Shown piece by piece: positions 17,463 through 25,635 of a stretch of 64,000 nucleotides of DNA. Below the pieces are notes generated by a model. It had not been told where the DNA came from. It did no database searches and was given only the letters and a program-made list of their open reading frames with translations. Both the position numbers and the translations under genes were made by a program. The stretch's first letter is position 1, and every line of letters begins with the position of its first letter. Source of the DNA: Salinicoccus albus DSM 19776 (GTDB lineage: Bacteria > Bacillota > Bacilli > Staphylococcales > Salinicoccaceae); assembly GCF_000385175.1 (NCBI RefSeq), contig NZ_ARQJ01000026.1, positions 62,001 through 126,000 on the forward strand, in the 5' to 3' direction.

Positions 17463-18582
17463 AGGCATCCTCCTCCACTTCTGGAAATATAAATATTTGA
17501 TACTCATTCTGCTCTTTGTATTCTTCGGCTTCGCCTATTCTTTCACACTGGGCAATTCGGGCGAGACATATGAATCCCAGGCAATGGATTTAAAAGTTGT
17601 CGATAACAGCAACTCTGCACTCAGCGAAGGGTTTATCGAACATCTTGAAAGAGAAAATAATGTTGAATCAGAAGATGGTAATAGTGCAGACAGAGAAGCG
17701 CTGGAGGAAGAAATATTCTTGAATAACAGCGACGGAGTCATCATCGTAAAGGAAGATGCAGAGCGCAAATTCCTGAATAATGAGGCACCGGTTGAGACAA
17801 TCAGCGACGAAAGGAATATGACTCACATTCAGCTGGAAACATTAATCAACCAGTTCTTTACATTCCTGGAAGCGGAGTATGAAACTTCGGGTAATATGGA
17901 TACAGCCATGATTAATGAAATACTGTCTGAAGACGTTGATGTACAGATGCACGAATCAGTGGACGTTGAATCAGAAAACAACTTCAGTTATATGTATAAC
18001 TTCGTAAACTTTGCAGGCTACTGGAGTATGCTGTTTCTGCTGATGATCGTAGGCAACGTCATGGCGGAATTTAATGCGCCTGAACTCAGGCAGAGAATCA
18101 GCAGCTCACCGATGACGACAAGAACATTCATGGTACAGATGAATGCAGCTCAAATTGTCGTCGGACTGTTCATATCCGGTTTCATGTTCCTGGGGGGAAT
18201 CCTGCTCCGAGTGGGACACCTGGAAGGTATCCCACTCGGTAAGATGGCTGTGGCGCTCATATTGATCACGGCATTCATCCTGTCCATCCACTATGTGGTC
18301 GGTGCGATGACCACCAACAAATTTATCATCAATGGCCTGGCCAATTTCATCGCCATCGGCATGGCTTTCCTTTCAGGCATCATGATTCCTCTGGAAGTGA
18401 TGGGAGAAACGACTCAGAATATTGCCAGGTACTTACCCCTTTACTACTTCACACAAATCTATGCTGAACCGGATATCAGCTGGGCGGAAGCTGCCATGCC
18501 AATGTTCATCCTGGTGCTGTACACCGTTGCATTCCTGATCATCGGGATGATTTTGGAAAACAAAAAGAAGATGACTTCATAA
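17449..18582 (+). CDS. ABC-2 type permease (LnrN-like)
   Basis: A 377-residue second permease with the same layout: an N-terminal helix, an acidic extracellular domain (about residues 35-170) and five helices in the C-terminal half. The ribosome site AAGGAGG lies inside the end of the previous gene. The heterodimeric ABC-2 organisation, the NarL-type two-component system next door and the three-gene order support a drug or antimicrobial-peptide exporter. Confidence 0.88.
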   Translation: MTVFKGILLHFWKYKYLILILLFVFFGFAYSFTLGNSGETYESQAMDLKVVDNSNSALSEGFIEHLERENNVESEDGNSADREALEEEIFLNNSDGVIIVKEDAERKFLNNEAPVETISDERNMTHIQLETLINQFFTFLEAEYETSGNMDTAMINEILSEDVDVQMHESVDVESENNFSYMYNFVNFAGYWSMLFLLMIVGNVMAEFNAPELRQRISSSPMTTRTFMVQMNAAQIVVGLFISGFMFLGGILLRVGHLEGIPLGKMAVALILITAFILSIHYVVGAMTTNKFIINGLANFIAIGMAFLSGIMIPLEVMGETTQNIARYLPLYYFTQIYAEPDISWAEAAMPMFILVLYTVAFLIIGMILENKKKMTS

Positions 18583-18589
18583 AAAATTA

Positions 18590-18615
18590 CCGGATGGAGG
18601 CGCCCCTTCATCCGG
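18590..18615. terminator. Terminator between the ABC operon and marR
   Basis: An 11-bp stem (18590-18600 with 18605-18615, one G-T pair) has a run of six T's on the minus-strand side. It ends the minus-strand marR transcript and probably also the ABC operon. Confidence 0.8.
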
Positions 18616-18622
18616 CTTAACA

Positions 18623-19063
18623 TTAAATCCTATTCTGGAAATGTTCCATGAATTTGTACTGAGTTTCCAGATACTGATCCAGTTCTTCCTGGGAAACAAG
18701 TTCCAACAGCTCTTCTTTCAGTGTCTCAGCGTGTGCTTCAGCCCTTGTAATGGTATCAAGACCTTTAGGCTCAATAACAAGAAAGCGGCTTCTGCGATCC
18801 TCATCTTCGACTTCCCTTGACACCAGTTCCTTATTTTCAAGATTTTTGATTATTTGACTGACCGCCCCTTTTGAAATGACCATTTTTTCTGCCAGTTCAT
18901 TCTGTGTCATCCTTCCAAAATGCTTCAGTTCACTTAATACAATCAGCTGGGTCAGAGAAACGTCTTCGCCAAAGGATTTATTCCAATGTCTCATAGTCAG
19001 GTTCATCAATGACTCATTTAAGTTAAATAAGTTATAAAAATGGTTTCTATCTTTCAAGATCAT
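18623..19063 (-). CDS. MarR-family transcriptional regulator
   Basis: A 146-residue winged-helix regulator. The recognition region is LTQLIVLSELKHFGRMTQNELAEKMVISKGAVSQIIKNLENKELV, followed by the wing EVEDEDRRSRFLVIEPKG. No cysteine suggests redox sensing, so a small ligand is more likely. The gene stands alone. The AT-rich 100 bp upstream contain an AGTTTAAACT palindrome (19099-19108) and a second TTTAAAC at 19080-19086, good candidates for autoregulation. Target genes beyond itself are not evident. Confidence 0.9.
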   Translation of the reverse strand: MILKDRNHFYNLFNLNESLMNLTMRHWNKSFGEDVSLTQLIVLSELKHFGRMTQNELAEKMVISKGAVSQIIKNLENKELVSREVEDEDRRSRFLVIEPKGLDTITRAEAHAETLKEELLELVSQEELDQYLETQYKFMEHFQNRI

Positions 19064-19079
19064 TCACTCCTTACCTATA

Positions 19080-19108
19080 TTTAAACATACTTATTTTAAG
19101 TTTAAACT
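19080..19108. promoter_or_regulatory. Candidate autoregulatory operator of marR
   Basis: The perfect 10-bp palindrome AGTTTAAACT (19099-19108) and a partial copy TTTAAAC (19080-19086) lie directly upstream of the MarR gene, where these regulators usually repress themselves. Confidence 0.4.
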
Positions 19109-19143
19109 GTTTTTTTCGAATTTTTAGATAAAATAAATAAAAA

Positions 19144-19163
19144 ATGACAGCCGAAGCTGTCAT
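19144..19163 (-). terminator. Terminator after the lipoprotein gene
   Basis: An 8-bp perfect stem (19144-19151 with 19156-19163) is followed on the minus strand by six T's and a further T-rich stretch. Confidence 0.88.
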
Positions 19164-19166
19164 CTA

Positions 19167-19985
19167 TTATCTTACACTTTCCGGCAATTCTATCTCTTCC
19201 ACACTGTCAAAGGATGTGAATTCAACATCTCCGCTCAGTTCATATTCTCCTTCTGCATCTTTACCCGTGGCTTCATAGTCAATCGACTGGATCAGATTCA
19301 TGTCTGAATCCACTTCGATTTCAACACTGTTTTCCACATTTGAAGTATCTATCGTCCCGAATTGAACTGCAAACAGCTCTTGAAATGTCTGCAGAACCTC
19401 CTGGCTGTTTCCTTCATAGGTATAGACGGTCGTGGTACCATTCTCCTCAGTTTCAAGCTCATCTTTGATATCTGCAAATGTTGAAACCACATTCTGATAT
19501 TTCACAAGATGGAGCTGTTCGATGCTTGCCGACTCGGATATATCCACCCAGTCGCTGCCATTATTATAGAACGTCCGTCCATCTTTGGAGATTGTACGAT
19601 CCTCCCCTTCTGAGGCCAGATGAAACTGGGGTTCATTATTTTCACTGCCCTTCCTGAATTTTATATCCGCATCCAGTTCGCTCCGGCTGCCGCCGTCAAC
19701 GCTGGATTGTAATACGACTGTTGATTCATAACTCTCTATCTCTTCTGATTTATCTATCATTCTATTCAATGCTTCATCATCTGTCTGCTGCAGCTCTTCT
19801 ACTGAATTATCCGGCGCTTCTTCGGGTTGTTCCTGAGTTTGTTCCTGCGTAACTTCAGTGCTTTGTGTGTCATCAGAGCTGCCCGCAGCGGATTCATCTG
19901 TATTTTCATCGTCGCCTGTCTCCTGGCACCCCGATATAATGAAGGAAGCAGTCAACGTGACAAATAGGTATTTTGAGACTCTCAT
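19167..19985 (-). CDS. Secreted lipoprotein of unknown function
   Basis: A 272-residue lipoprotein. The signal peptide ends in the lipobox FIISGC, with the lipidated Cys at residue 20. A low-complexity spacer rich in Gln, Glu, Asp, Ser and Thr covers about residues 21-65 and would hold the domain away from the membrane. The rest is a beta-rich domain with repeated segments (YESTVVLQSSVDG, DADIKFRKGSENN, EYELSGDVEFTSF), resembling the LppX/LolA-like folds of small Firmicutes lipoproteins such as the DUF6612 group. Carriage of a lipid or hydrophobic ligand is possible but unproven. Monocistronic. Confidence 0.75.
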   Translation of the reverse strand: MRVSKYLFVTLTASFIISGCQETGDDENTDESAAGSSDDTQSTEVTQEQTQEQPEEAPDNSVEELQQTDDEALNRMIDKSEEIESYESTVVLQSSVDGGSRSELDADIKFRKGSENNEPQFHLASEGEDRTISKDGRTFYNNGSDWVDISESASIEQLHLVKYQNVVSTFADIKDELETEENGTTTVYTYEGNSQEVLQTFQELFAVQFGTIDTSNVENSVEIEVDSDMNLIQSIDYEATGKDAEGEYELSGDVEFTSFDSVEEIELPESVR

Positions 19986-20117
19986 TTCTCCTTACTCCTT
20001 ACATACTCTAATGTCCGTAAATCATATCACGTTTCATTTCCTTTCACTAACGAAAAGCTAGGTGCAGACATGCCGTCGGATTCTGCCCTAAACTAAATAT
20101 TTTTCAAGGCACAAAAA

Positions 20118-20139
20118 GATTGGAGTCCAGGCTCCAATC
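20118..20139 (-). terminator. Terminator after the DUF975-like membrane protein
   Basis: An 8-bp perfect stem (20118-20125 with 20132-20139) is followed on the minus strand by five T's. Confidence 0.87.
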
Positions 20140-20154
20140 CATAATTCAACATAC

Positions 20155-21177
20155 TTATCTGTTATCCGATTCGGCTGGTCTTTGACCTTCGTCTCCATCA
20201 TCATCTTCAAAACTCTGTTCCGAAGTATAATAACGAGTGTCTTTTTCTGTTGAAACTGACTGTGCTGCCTGTCTTCTGTCTAGTTCGTCCCTGCATATGA
20301 AGTAATATGCCACGACACTTCCGGTCATGAAATACATGATAATGATATAACCAATAACCAACAGAAGCGCAGAACCAATCATTAGGACAGAGAACACCAG
20401 ACCGAAAGCATTGTTGTTAAACAGCACCGCAATCAGTACACCTGTAACGATGACGATGAAATAGACCGCCAGTGGAACCATAAACAGCACGACGTTGCTG
20501 AACAGCAGCTTCAACAGACTGCCGCCGGCGCGGAACATGACATCCCAGGCAATCTTCAACTTATCCATTGTCGGTATCAGCGGCTGGTCGATATATACCA
20601 TATAAGCCAGGAACATATAGATGGCTAGAAATATGAATGGTATATAGGATAAAATGATCAGCAGCAGATTCAACAACAGAATGAATATGATCAATGCAAT
20701 CTGGCCGCCGTTGATTTGACCGTCTGTGGAAAACCTTTCCATTATAATCCCTATAGGCGCATTGATTGCGGTGAATAAAAACTGTACGAAAATACCGTAA
20801 GCAAACGCAATGACATGATAGGAAACGACGATGATCAGACTCAGCTTGATGATCTTGCTGTAGTTTCCTTTTTGAAATGTGACGAAGACTTCTTTAAACC
20901 CAAAATCCACCCCCCGATAAGTTTTGGCAAAATACCTCAGCACGCCTATCGTTATTGGATAGATGACAAAAAGCGACAGAAATATGAGCAGGAAGATCAT
21001 CGGGATTATCCAAAGCAGGCCCCAGGCTGAATCCATAAAGATTGCCGGCAGCACAGATAGAAACATAAACAGCATGACTGCGGCGTAGATTAAAATGAAA
21101 ATCAGGACAGTAAACCAGAATGTCCTGCTGTGCAATCCGGCACCATTTTGCCTGTAGGCGGATTGATACTGGAACAT
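20155..21177 (-). CDS. Polytopic membrane protein of unknown function (DUF975-like)
   Basis: A 340-residue integral membrane protein with six to eight hydrophobic segments. It has a positively charged loop (RYFAKTYRGVDFGFKEVFVTFQKGNYSK) near residue 85 and an acidic hydrophilic C-terminal tail of about 50 residues (EQSFEDDDGDEGQRPAESDN). The loop pattern after the second pair of helices resembles DUF975-type proteins of Firmicutes, for which no function is established. The start has GAGGGTGA. It is alone in its transcript. Confidence 0.65.
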   Translation of the reverse strand: MFQYQSAYRQNGAGLHSRTFWFTVLIFILIYAAVMLFMFLSVLPAIFMDSAWGLLWIIPMIFLLIFLSLFVIYPITIGVLRYFAKTYRGVDFGFKEVFVTFQKGNYSKIIKLSLIIVVSYHVIAFAYGIFVQFLFTAINAPIGIIMERFSTDGQINGGQIALIIFILLLNLLLIILSYIPFIFLAIYMFLAYMVYIDQPLIPTMDKLKIAWDVMFRAGGSLLKLLFSNVVLFMVPLAVYFIVIVTGVLIAVLFNNNAFGLVFSVLMIGSALLLVIGYIIIMYFMTGSVVAYYFICRDELDRRQAAQSVSTEKDTRYYTSEQSFEDDDGDEGQRPAESDNR

Positions 21178-21250
21178 ATAGTCACCCTCTTTTTTTTTCA
21201 GTATAACATTCTCTGATCAATTTTCACGTAAATATACTGTAAATCCACAT

Positions 21251-21329
21251 TTGTCATGGACTTTTTGCCAAAGTCGTATTTTATTTGGTTTGTATAAGCG
21301 CATACAGTGGATTAATATGAAGGTATAAT
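21251..21329 (+). promoter_or_regulatory. Promoter and operator region of the mannitol operon
   Basis: TATAAT at 21324-21329 is the likely -10 box and has only a weak -35. Upstream are two repeats. TTGTCA (21251-21256) and TGCCAA (21266-21271) resemble the TTGNCA...TGNCAA arms of MtlR sites. TGTATAAGCGCATACA (21291-21306) is a near-palindrome with a CG centre, cre-like but with one base too many in the left arm. A weak -35 with upstream sites fits activation by MtlR. Confidence 0.5.
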
Positions 21330-21354
21330 AAAATTAAAGACAGGGGTGTCAGCT

Positions 21355-23163
21355 ATGGCAGAAGAAAAAAGCGGCGTTTCCCGCAAAGTTCAGGCTTTTG
21401 GTTCGTTTCTCAGCAGTATGATCATGCCAAATATCGCAGCCTTTATCGCCTGGGGGCTTATTACAGCACTATTCATCGAAGGCGGCCCTTTCCCTAACGA
21501 AAATCTGGCCTCTATGGTAGATCCGATGATCTATTACCTTCTTCCGCTCCTGATCGCATTTTCCGGCGGTCGTCTCATACACGATCTCCGTGGCGGTGTG
21601 GTCGGTGCGACGGCAACAATGGGGATCATCGCAGCATATCCGGATAACCCGATGCTGCTTGGTGCAATGATTATGGGGCCGCTCGGAGGCTACTTGATCA
21701 AGCTGGTCGACAATTTCCTCATGCCGAGGACAAGACAAGGACTGGAGATGCTGGTGAACAACTTCTCGGCCGGTATCCTCGCCTTCTTGATTGCAATCGG
21801 CGGATACTATGGCCTTGGACCGGTCGTCTACGGTCTGACCGAGCTGCTGGGCATGGGTGTAGATGCCATCATCGGCTTTGGTGCATTGCCGCTTGTCAGT
21901 CTATTCATTGAACCCGCAAAGGTGTTCTTCCTGAACAACGCAATCAACCATGGCGTCTTAACGCCGCTTGCCACAGAACAGGCACTGGAAACGGGACGCT
22001 CGATCCTGTTCACACTGGAATCGAACCCGGGCCCTGGTTTTGGAATCCTGCTCGCCTATACATTCTTCGGTAAAGGGACGGCAAAAGCGACAGCACCCGG
22101 GGCTGCATTCATCCAATTTGTCGGAGGCATCCACGAGATCTATTTCCCGTATGTGTTGATGAAACCAACGTTACTGCTTGCTGCAATTCTCGGCGGGGCA
22201 TCCGGTATTCTGACATTCAGCCTCTTCGACTTCGGACTGGCTTCACCGGCCGCACCGGGAAGCATTATTGCATACTTCCTTGTCACCCCCGGCGGTGAAT
22301 ACCTGGTTATGATTGCCGGTGTCCTTGTGGCAACGCTCGTTTCATTCGCGGTTGCGTCACTGATCCTCAGATTCACCAGACAGAATGAGGAAAGCCTGGA
22401 TGCGGCAACAGCTAAAATGGAAGAAACCAAAGGGAAAGAATCTTCAGTCGCAGGTTCTTTGAAAACCTCTGATGAATCAGTTTCAGATCCTTCAGCAGAA
22501 AGCACGACGGACGGTCAGTTTGATTACAGCCAGGTCGATAAGATCGTCTTCGCATGCGACGCCGGCATGGGATCAAGCGCCATGGGCGCAGGCATGCTCA
22601 AGAATAAGTTCAACAAAGCCGGGCTCGACATTGACGTGACCAATTCCGCAATTAACGAATTGAAAGGTGATGAAGATATCATTATCACCCAGAAAACGTT
22701 AACAGAGCGCGCTGAAAACAAAGTGCCGGAGGCGAAGCACATTTCAGTCGACAATTTCCTGAACAGCCCGAAATACGATGAACTGCTTGAAACACTGCAG
22801 GCGGAACAGCTTGATGGAACTGAGACAGCTGAATCAGAAGCGGTTTCTGCTGCTGATGAAGATTTTGACTACAGCCAGGTCGATAAGATCGTCTTCGCGT
22901 GCGATGCCGGCATGGGATCAAGCGCCATGGGCGCAGGCATGCTCAAGAATAAGTTCAAAAAAGCCGGACTGGACATTAACGTGACCAATTCCGCAATCAA
23001 CGAATTGAAGGGTGATGAAGATATCATCATCACCCAGAAAACGTTAACAGAGCGCGCTGAAAACAAAGTGCCGGAGGCGAAGCACATTTCAGTCGACAAT
23101 TTCCTGAACAGTCCGCACTACGATGAATTGACAGAAACGCTCAAAAAACAGCAGAATAATTAG
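21355..23163 (+). CDS. mtlA: Mannitol-specific PTS permease, EIIC-EIIB-EIIB with duplicated EIIB
   Basis: Takes up and phosphorylates mannitol. Residues 1-345 are the membrane EIIC domain of the mannitol family (FLSSMIMPNIAAFIAWG, GGIHEIYFPYVLM). A Ser/Glu-rich linker follows, then two complete EIIB domains, at about residues 389-482 and 504-601. Each has the phospho-cysteine motif VFACDAGMGSSAMGAGML (Cys401 and Cys516). Usual MtlA has one EIIB and about 470-510 residues when EIIA is separate; this has 602. There is no EIIA domain, which is supplied by mtlF. ATG 21355 is chosen behind AGGGGTG; a GTG at 21346 overlaps that site. First gene of the mtlARFD operon. Confidence 0.95.
   Translation: MAEEKSGVSRKVQAFGSFLSSMIMPNIAAFIAWGLITALFIEGGPFPNENLASMVDPMIYYLLPLLIAFSGGRLIHDLRGGVVGATATMGIIAAYPDNPMLLGAMIMGPLGGYLIKLVDNFLMPRTRQGLEMLVNNFSAGILAFLIAIGGYYGLGPVVYGLTELLGMGVDAIIGFGALPLVSLFIEPAKVFFLNNAINHGVLTPLATEQALETGRSILFTLESNPGPGFGILLAYTFFGKGTAKATAPGAAFIQFVGGIHEIYFPYVLMKPTLLLAAILGGASGILTFSLFDFGLASPAAPGSIIAYFLVTPGGEYLVMIAGVLVATLVSFAVASLILRFTRQNEESLDAATAKMEETKGKESSVAGSLKTSDESVSDPSAESTTDGQFDYSQVDKIVFACDAGMGSSAMGAGMLKNKFNKAGLDIDVTNSAINELKGDEDIIITQKTLTERAENKVPEAKHISVDNFLNSPKYDELLETLQAEQLDGTETAESEAVSAADEDFDYSQVDKIVFACDAGMGSSAMGAGMLKNKFKKAGLDINVTNSAINELKGDEDIIITQKTLTERAENKVPEAKHISVDNFLNSPHYDELTETLKKQQNN
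22519..23142 (+). repeat. Tandem intragenic duplication of the EIIB coding segment
   Basis: The segment 22519-22797 is repeated at 22864-23142, an offset of 345 bp (115 codons). Most of the first 250 bases match, with about a dozen differences, mostly at third codon positions, and one identical run of 83 bases. The intervening linker is not repeated. This points to a recent duplication or ongoing gene conversion. Confidence 0.95.
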
Positions 23164-23190
23164 ATAGAACAAAAATCAGGAGGTGTCATT

Positions 23191-25209
23191 ATGATTAGTT
23201 CCCGCGAGAAGAAAATTATCAACGAGCTAATGTATCATAATGGCACCTTTATGCTCATTAAGGAAATTGCAGGAAAGCTCGGGGTGTCCTCACGGACAGT
23301 GCACAGGGAGCTGAAGAACGTAAGAGAAACGCTCTTTAAATTGAATATCAAATTGCGCAGTGAATACAAAAAAGGTGTGAAACTGGAACTTGCTCCGCTT
23401 GAAGTGGATGCACTGAGTAAATTCATCACAGAACATGCCGATAAAGACTTAAGCTCAGAAGAAAAGAAAGTTGTGCTCGTCTACAATCTGATACTCAATC
23501 AGGAGGGACTCAAAAAAAGTGCGCTGGCTGTAGAACTCGGTATCAGCGAGCACACAGTGGATGAACTCATCAGCCAGATGGACGAACAATTGAAAACCTT
23601 TAATCTTGAGATCAAAAAGACACGTGCCATCGGTATCCAGCTGATCGGGGATGAACTTGCCAAACAGAATTTCCTGGCAGACATGATGATTAATGAACTG
23701 AACTCAAACAGTATCTATTCGGTCATCGAAAACAACTTTGTTTTCAGTTCCCTCATCAATAATAAAATCATCGGCATCCTGGAAGCAGATAACATCTTTA
23801 AAGTGGAACGCCTTTTGATGGACGAACTTGACGTCCTGCCCTACCAGCTTACCGAAAATGCATACCTGAACCTGACACTTCATATCGTGCTTGCAATTGA
23901 CCGTACTGAAAATGAGCAGAACATTGCTGTCAGGGAGGCTTTGAAAGAAGAACTCAAAGAAACGCAGGAATACTTTGTCTCATCCTCACTGAGACAAAAA
24001 CTTGAATATGAATTTGAATCTTCCCTGCCCGAGGAAGAAGTTTATTTTATCGCCATGCATCTTCGCGGCAGCAGGAGGAAATTTCAGGAGTCGCTCGTCA
24101 CACATTCCGTTGAAGCGTTGACAACTGCATTCATCGAGCAGGTCAGTGCCCGGATGAACTACCCATTCTATGCCTATCCTGAGCTTAAGGATGGCTTGGT
24201 CCTTCACATTGAACCGACTCTCCATCGCCAGGAAGCAGGCATCATTACTGTCAATCCGCTCGTAGACACTGTAAAAGAAAACTATCCGGACCTTTTTGAG
24301 GTTGTGCGTGAAACTTTTGAGGAACAATTTGGTATCACAACACTGGATGAATCCGAAACAGGTTTTCTGACCATCCATTTCGGGGGCATTCTTCACGGGA
24401 ATCCGAAGGTGGAAGTCACCACGGTCTGTTCAAGCGGTATCGGCACAAGCAGGATACTGGCCAACCAATTAAAATCCAGGTTCAACAACCTTTATATCAG
24501 GCAGGAGTTATCCATCTCTGACTTGAAGGCGGCTGATATTCACGACGGTGAACTCGTCTTAAGCACTGTTCCGCTCGATATGGACAGCTATATTCTTGTC
24601 AGTCCGTTAGTCGATGAACATGATGAATATAAAATATTGGAAGCCATCTCAAAAATCTCAGACAGTGCTCAGGTTTTAAAAAAATCTACTGAACCACAAT
24701 CTTTCCACATCGATCCTGATAAAGTGATACAGGCTTCAGAGCTGTATCTGAACCGGATCTTCATCAACCAGTCATCTGGTACAGGGGCCATAGAATCTGT
24801 AAAAAGTACACTCGCTGATCAGCGCTCGCTGGATACAGAAGCCATTGAAGGGATCAGTGACAAGCTCATCAACAGATATGAGCGCACCGGGCTGATCATC
24901 GGAAAGCGCGGATTTTCTTTTCCTCATATCAAGTCCCCGCTTATCAAAAGGCATCAGCTTGTTTTTATCCACAATGAAAAGGGAATCAAAGATAAGAACT
25001 ACAATGATGAGGCCGTGCTCACCAGCCACCAGATACTGATGCTTGTGCCTGAAGAGACCTTGATTTCAGATCTTCTCAGTGATATCAGCGTACTGTTCGG
25101 TGAAAACCATGAATACATCGAAGCATTATTCAGGGATCAGACACCCATTGAAGAAATAATAAAAACTTTTATCCAAAATATTTATAGAACAGAAAGGCAT
25201 GATTTATAA
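23191..25209 (+). CDS. mtlR: Mannitol operon activator with PRD, EIIB-like and EIIA-like domains
   Basis: A 672-residue DeoR/BglG-type activator. The order is: N-terminal helix-turn-helix (KEIAGKLGVSSRTVHRELKNV), a second winged helix (ALAVELGISEHTVDELIS), two PTS regulation domains (LTLHIVLAID; YFIAMHLRGS and FLTIHFGG), an EIIB-Gat-like domain with Cys in TTVCSSGIGTSR near residue 412, and an EIIA-Mtl-like domain with His in GFSFPHIKSP. Phosphorylation at these sites tunes activity to mannitol and glucose supply in the known family. It lies between mtlA and mtlF, as in staphylococci. The stop overlaps the mtlF start by one base. Confidence 0.95.
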   Translation: MISSREKKIINELMYHNGTFMLIKEIAGKLGVSSRTVHRELKNVRETLFKLNIKLRSEYKKGVKLELAPLEVDALSKFITEHADKDLSSEEKKVVLVYNLILNQEGLKKSALAVELGISEHTVDELISQMDEQLKTFNLEIKKTRAIGIQLIGDELAKQNFLADMMINELNSNSIYSVIENNFVFSSLINNKIIGILEADNIFKVERLLMDELDVLPYQLTENAYLNLTLHIVLAIDRTENEQNIAVREALKEELKETQEYFVSSSLRQKLEYEFESSLPEEEVYFIAMHLRGSRRKFQESLVTHSVEALTTAFIEQVSARMNYPFYAYPELKDGLVLHIEPTLHRQEAGIITVNPLVDTVKENYPDLFEVVRETFEEQFGITTLDESETGFLTIHFGGILHGNPKVEVTTVCSSGIGTSRILANQLKSRFNNLYIRQELSISDLKAADIHDGELVLSTVPLDMDSYILVSPLVDEHDEYKILEAISKISDSAQVLKKSTEPQSFHIDPDKVIQASELYLNRIFINQSSGTGAIESVKSTLADQRSLDTEAIEGISDKLINRYERTGLIIGKRGFSFPHIKSPLIKRHQLVFIHNEKGIKDKNYNDEAVLTSHQILMLVPEETLISDLLSDISVLFGENHEYIEALFRDQTPIEEIIKTFIQNIYRTERHDL

Positions 25210-25634
25210 TGTTGAATACAGAGAATGTTATGTTAAACCAGACGGCAGCAACCAAAGAAGAAGCGATCAGACTTGCCGGGGGCATTTTGGTTGAACAGGG
25301 GGCTGTCGAGGCAGCATATATCGATTCGATGCTTGAAAGAGAACAGGTTGTTTCCACTTTCATGGGGAATGGCCTGGCAATACCGCACGGCACCGAAGAA
25401 GGGAAAAACTCTGTGATCACAAGTGGATTGTCATTGGTCCAGATCCCCGCCGGCGTCGATTTTGACGGCAGCGAAGCGAAAGTGATACTCGGCATCGCCG
25501 GCAAAGAGAATGAACATATGGATCTTCTGCAGAAAATCGCGATCATATTCTCAGAAGAAGAAAATGCGGAAAAGGTGATCAACGCCGCTTCAGCTGAGGA
25601 AATCATCGCACTCTTTGAAGAAGAGGGTGTTTAA
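25209..25634 (+). CDS. mtlF: Mannitol-specific PTS EIIA component
   Basis: A 141-residue cytoplasmic EIIA protein. The phospho-histidine is in GLAIPHGTEEGK near residue 62, and the helix REQVVSTFMGNG before it is conserved. It receives phosphate from HPr and passes it to the EIIB domains of MtlA, so with two EIIB domains on the permease it has two possible acceptors. Its start overlaps the mtlR stop (TAATG). It ends one base before the mtlD start. Confidence 0.95.
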   Translation: MLNTENVMLNQTAATKEEAIRLAGGILVEQGAVEAAYIDSMLEREQVVSTFMGNGLAIPHGTEEGKNSVITSGLSLVQIPAGVDFDGSEAKVILGIAGKENEHMDLLQKIAIIFSEEENAEKVINAASAEEIIALFEEEGV

Positions 25635-25635
25635 T

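Noticed and set aside
22519-23142. EIIB duplication as an assembly error
   Set aside because: The copies differ at many scattered positions and have different linkers, and the frame stays open. A collapsed or duplicated read would give identical copies. Long reads are still advisable.
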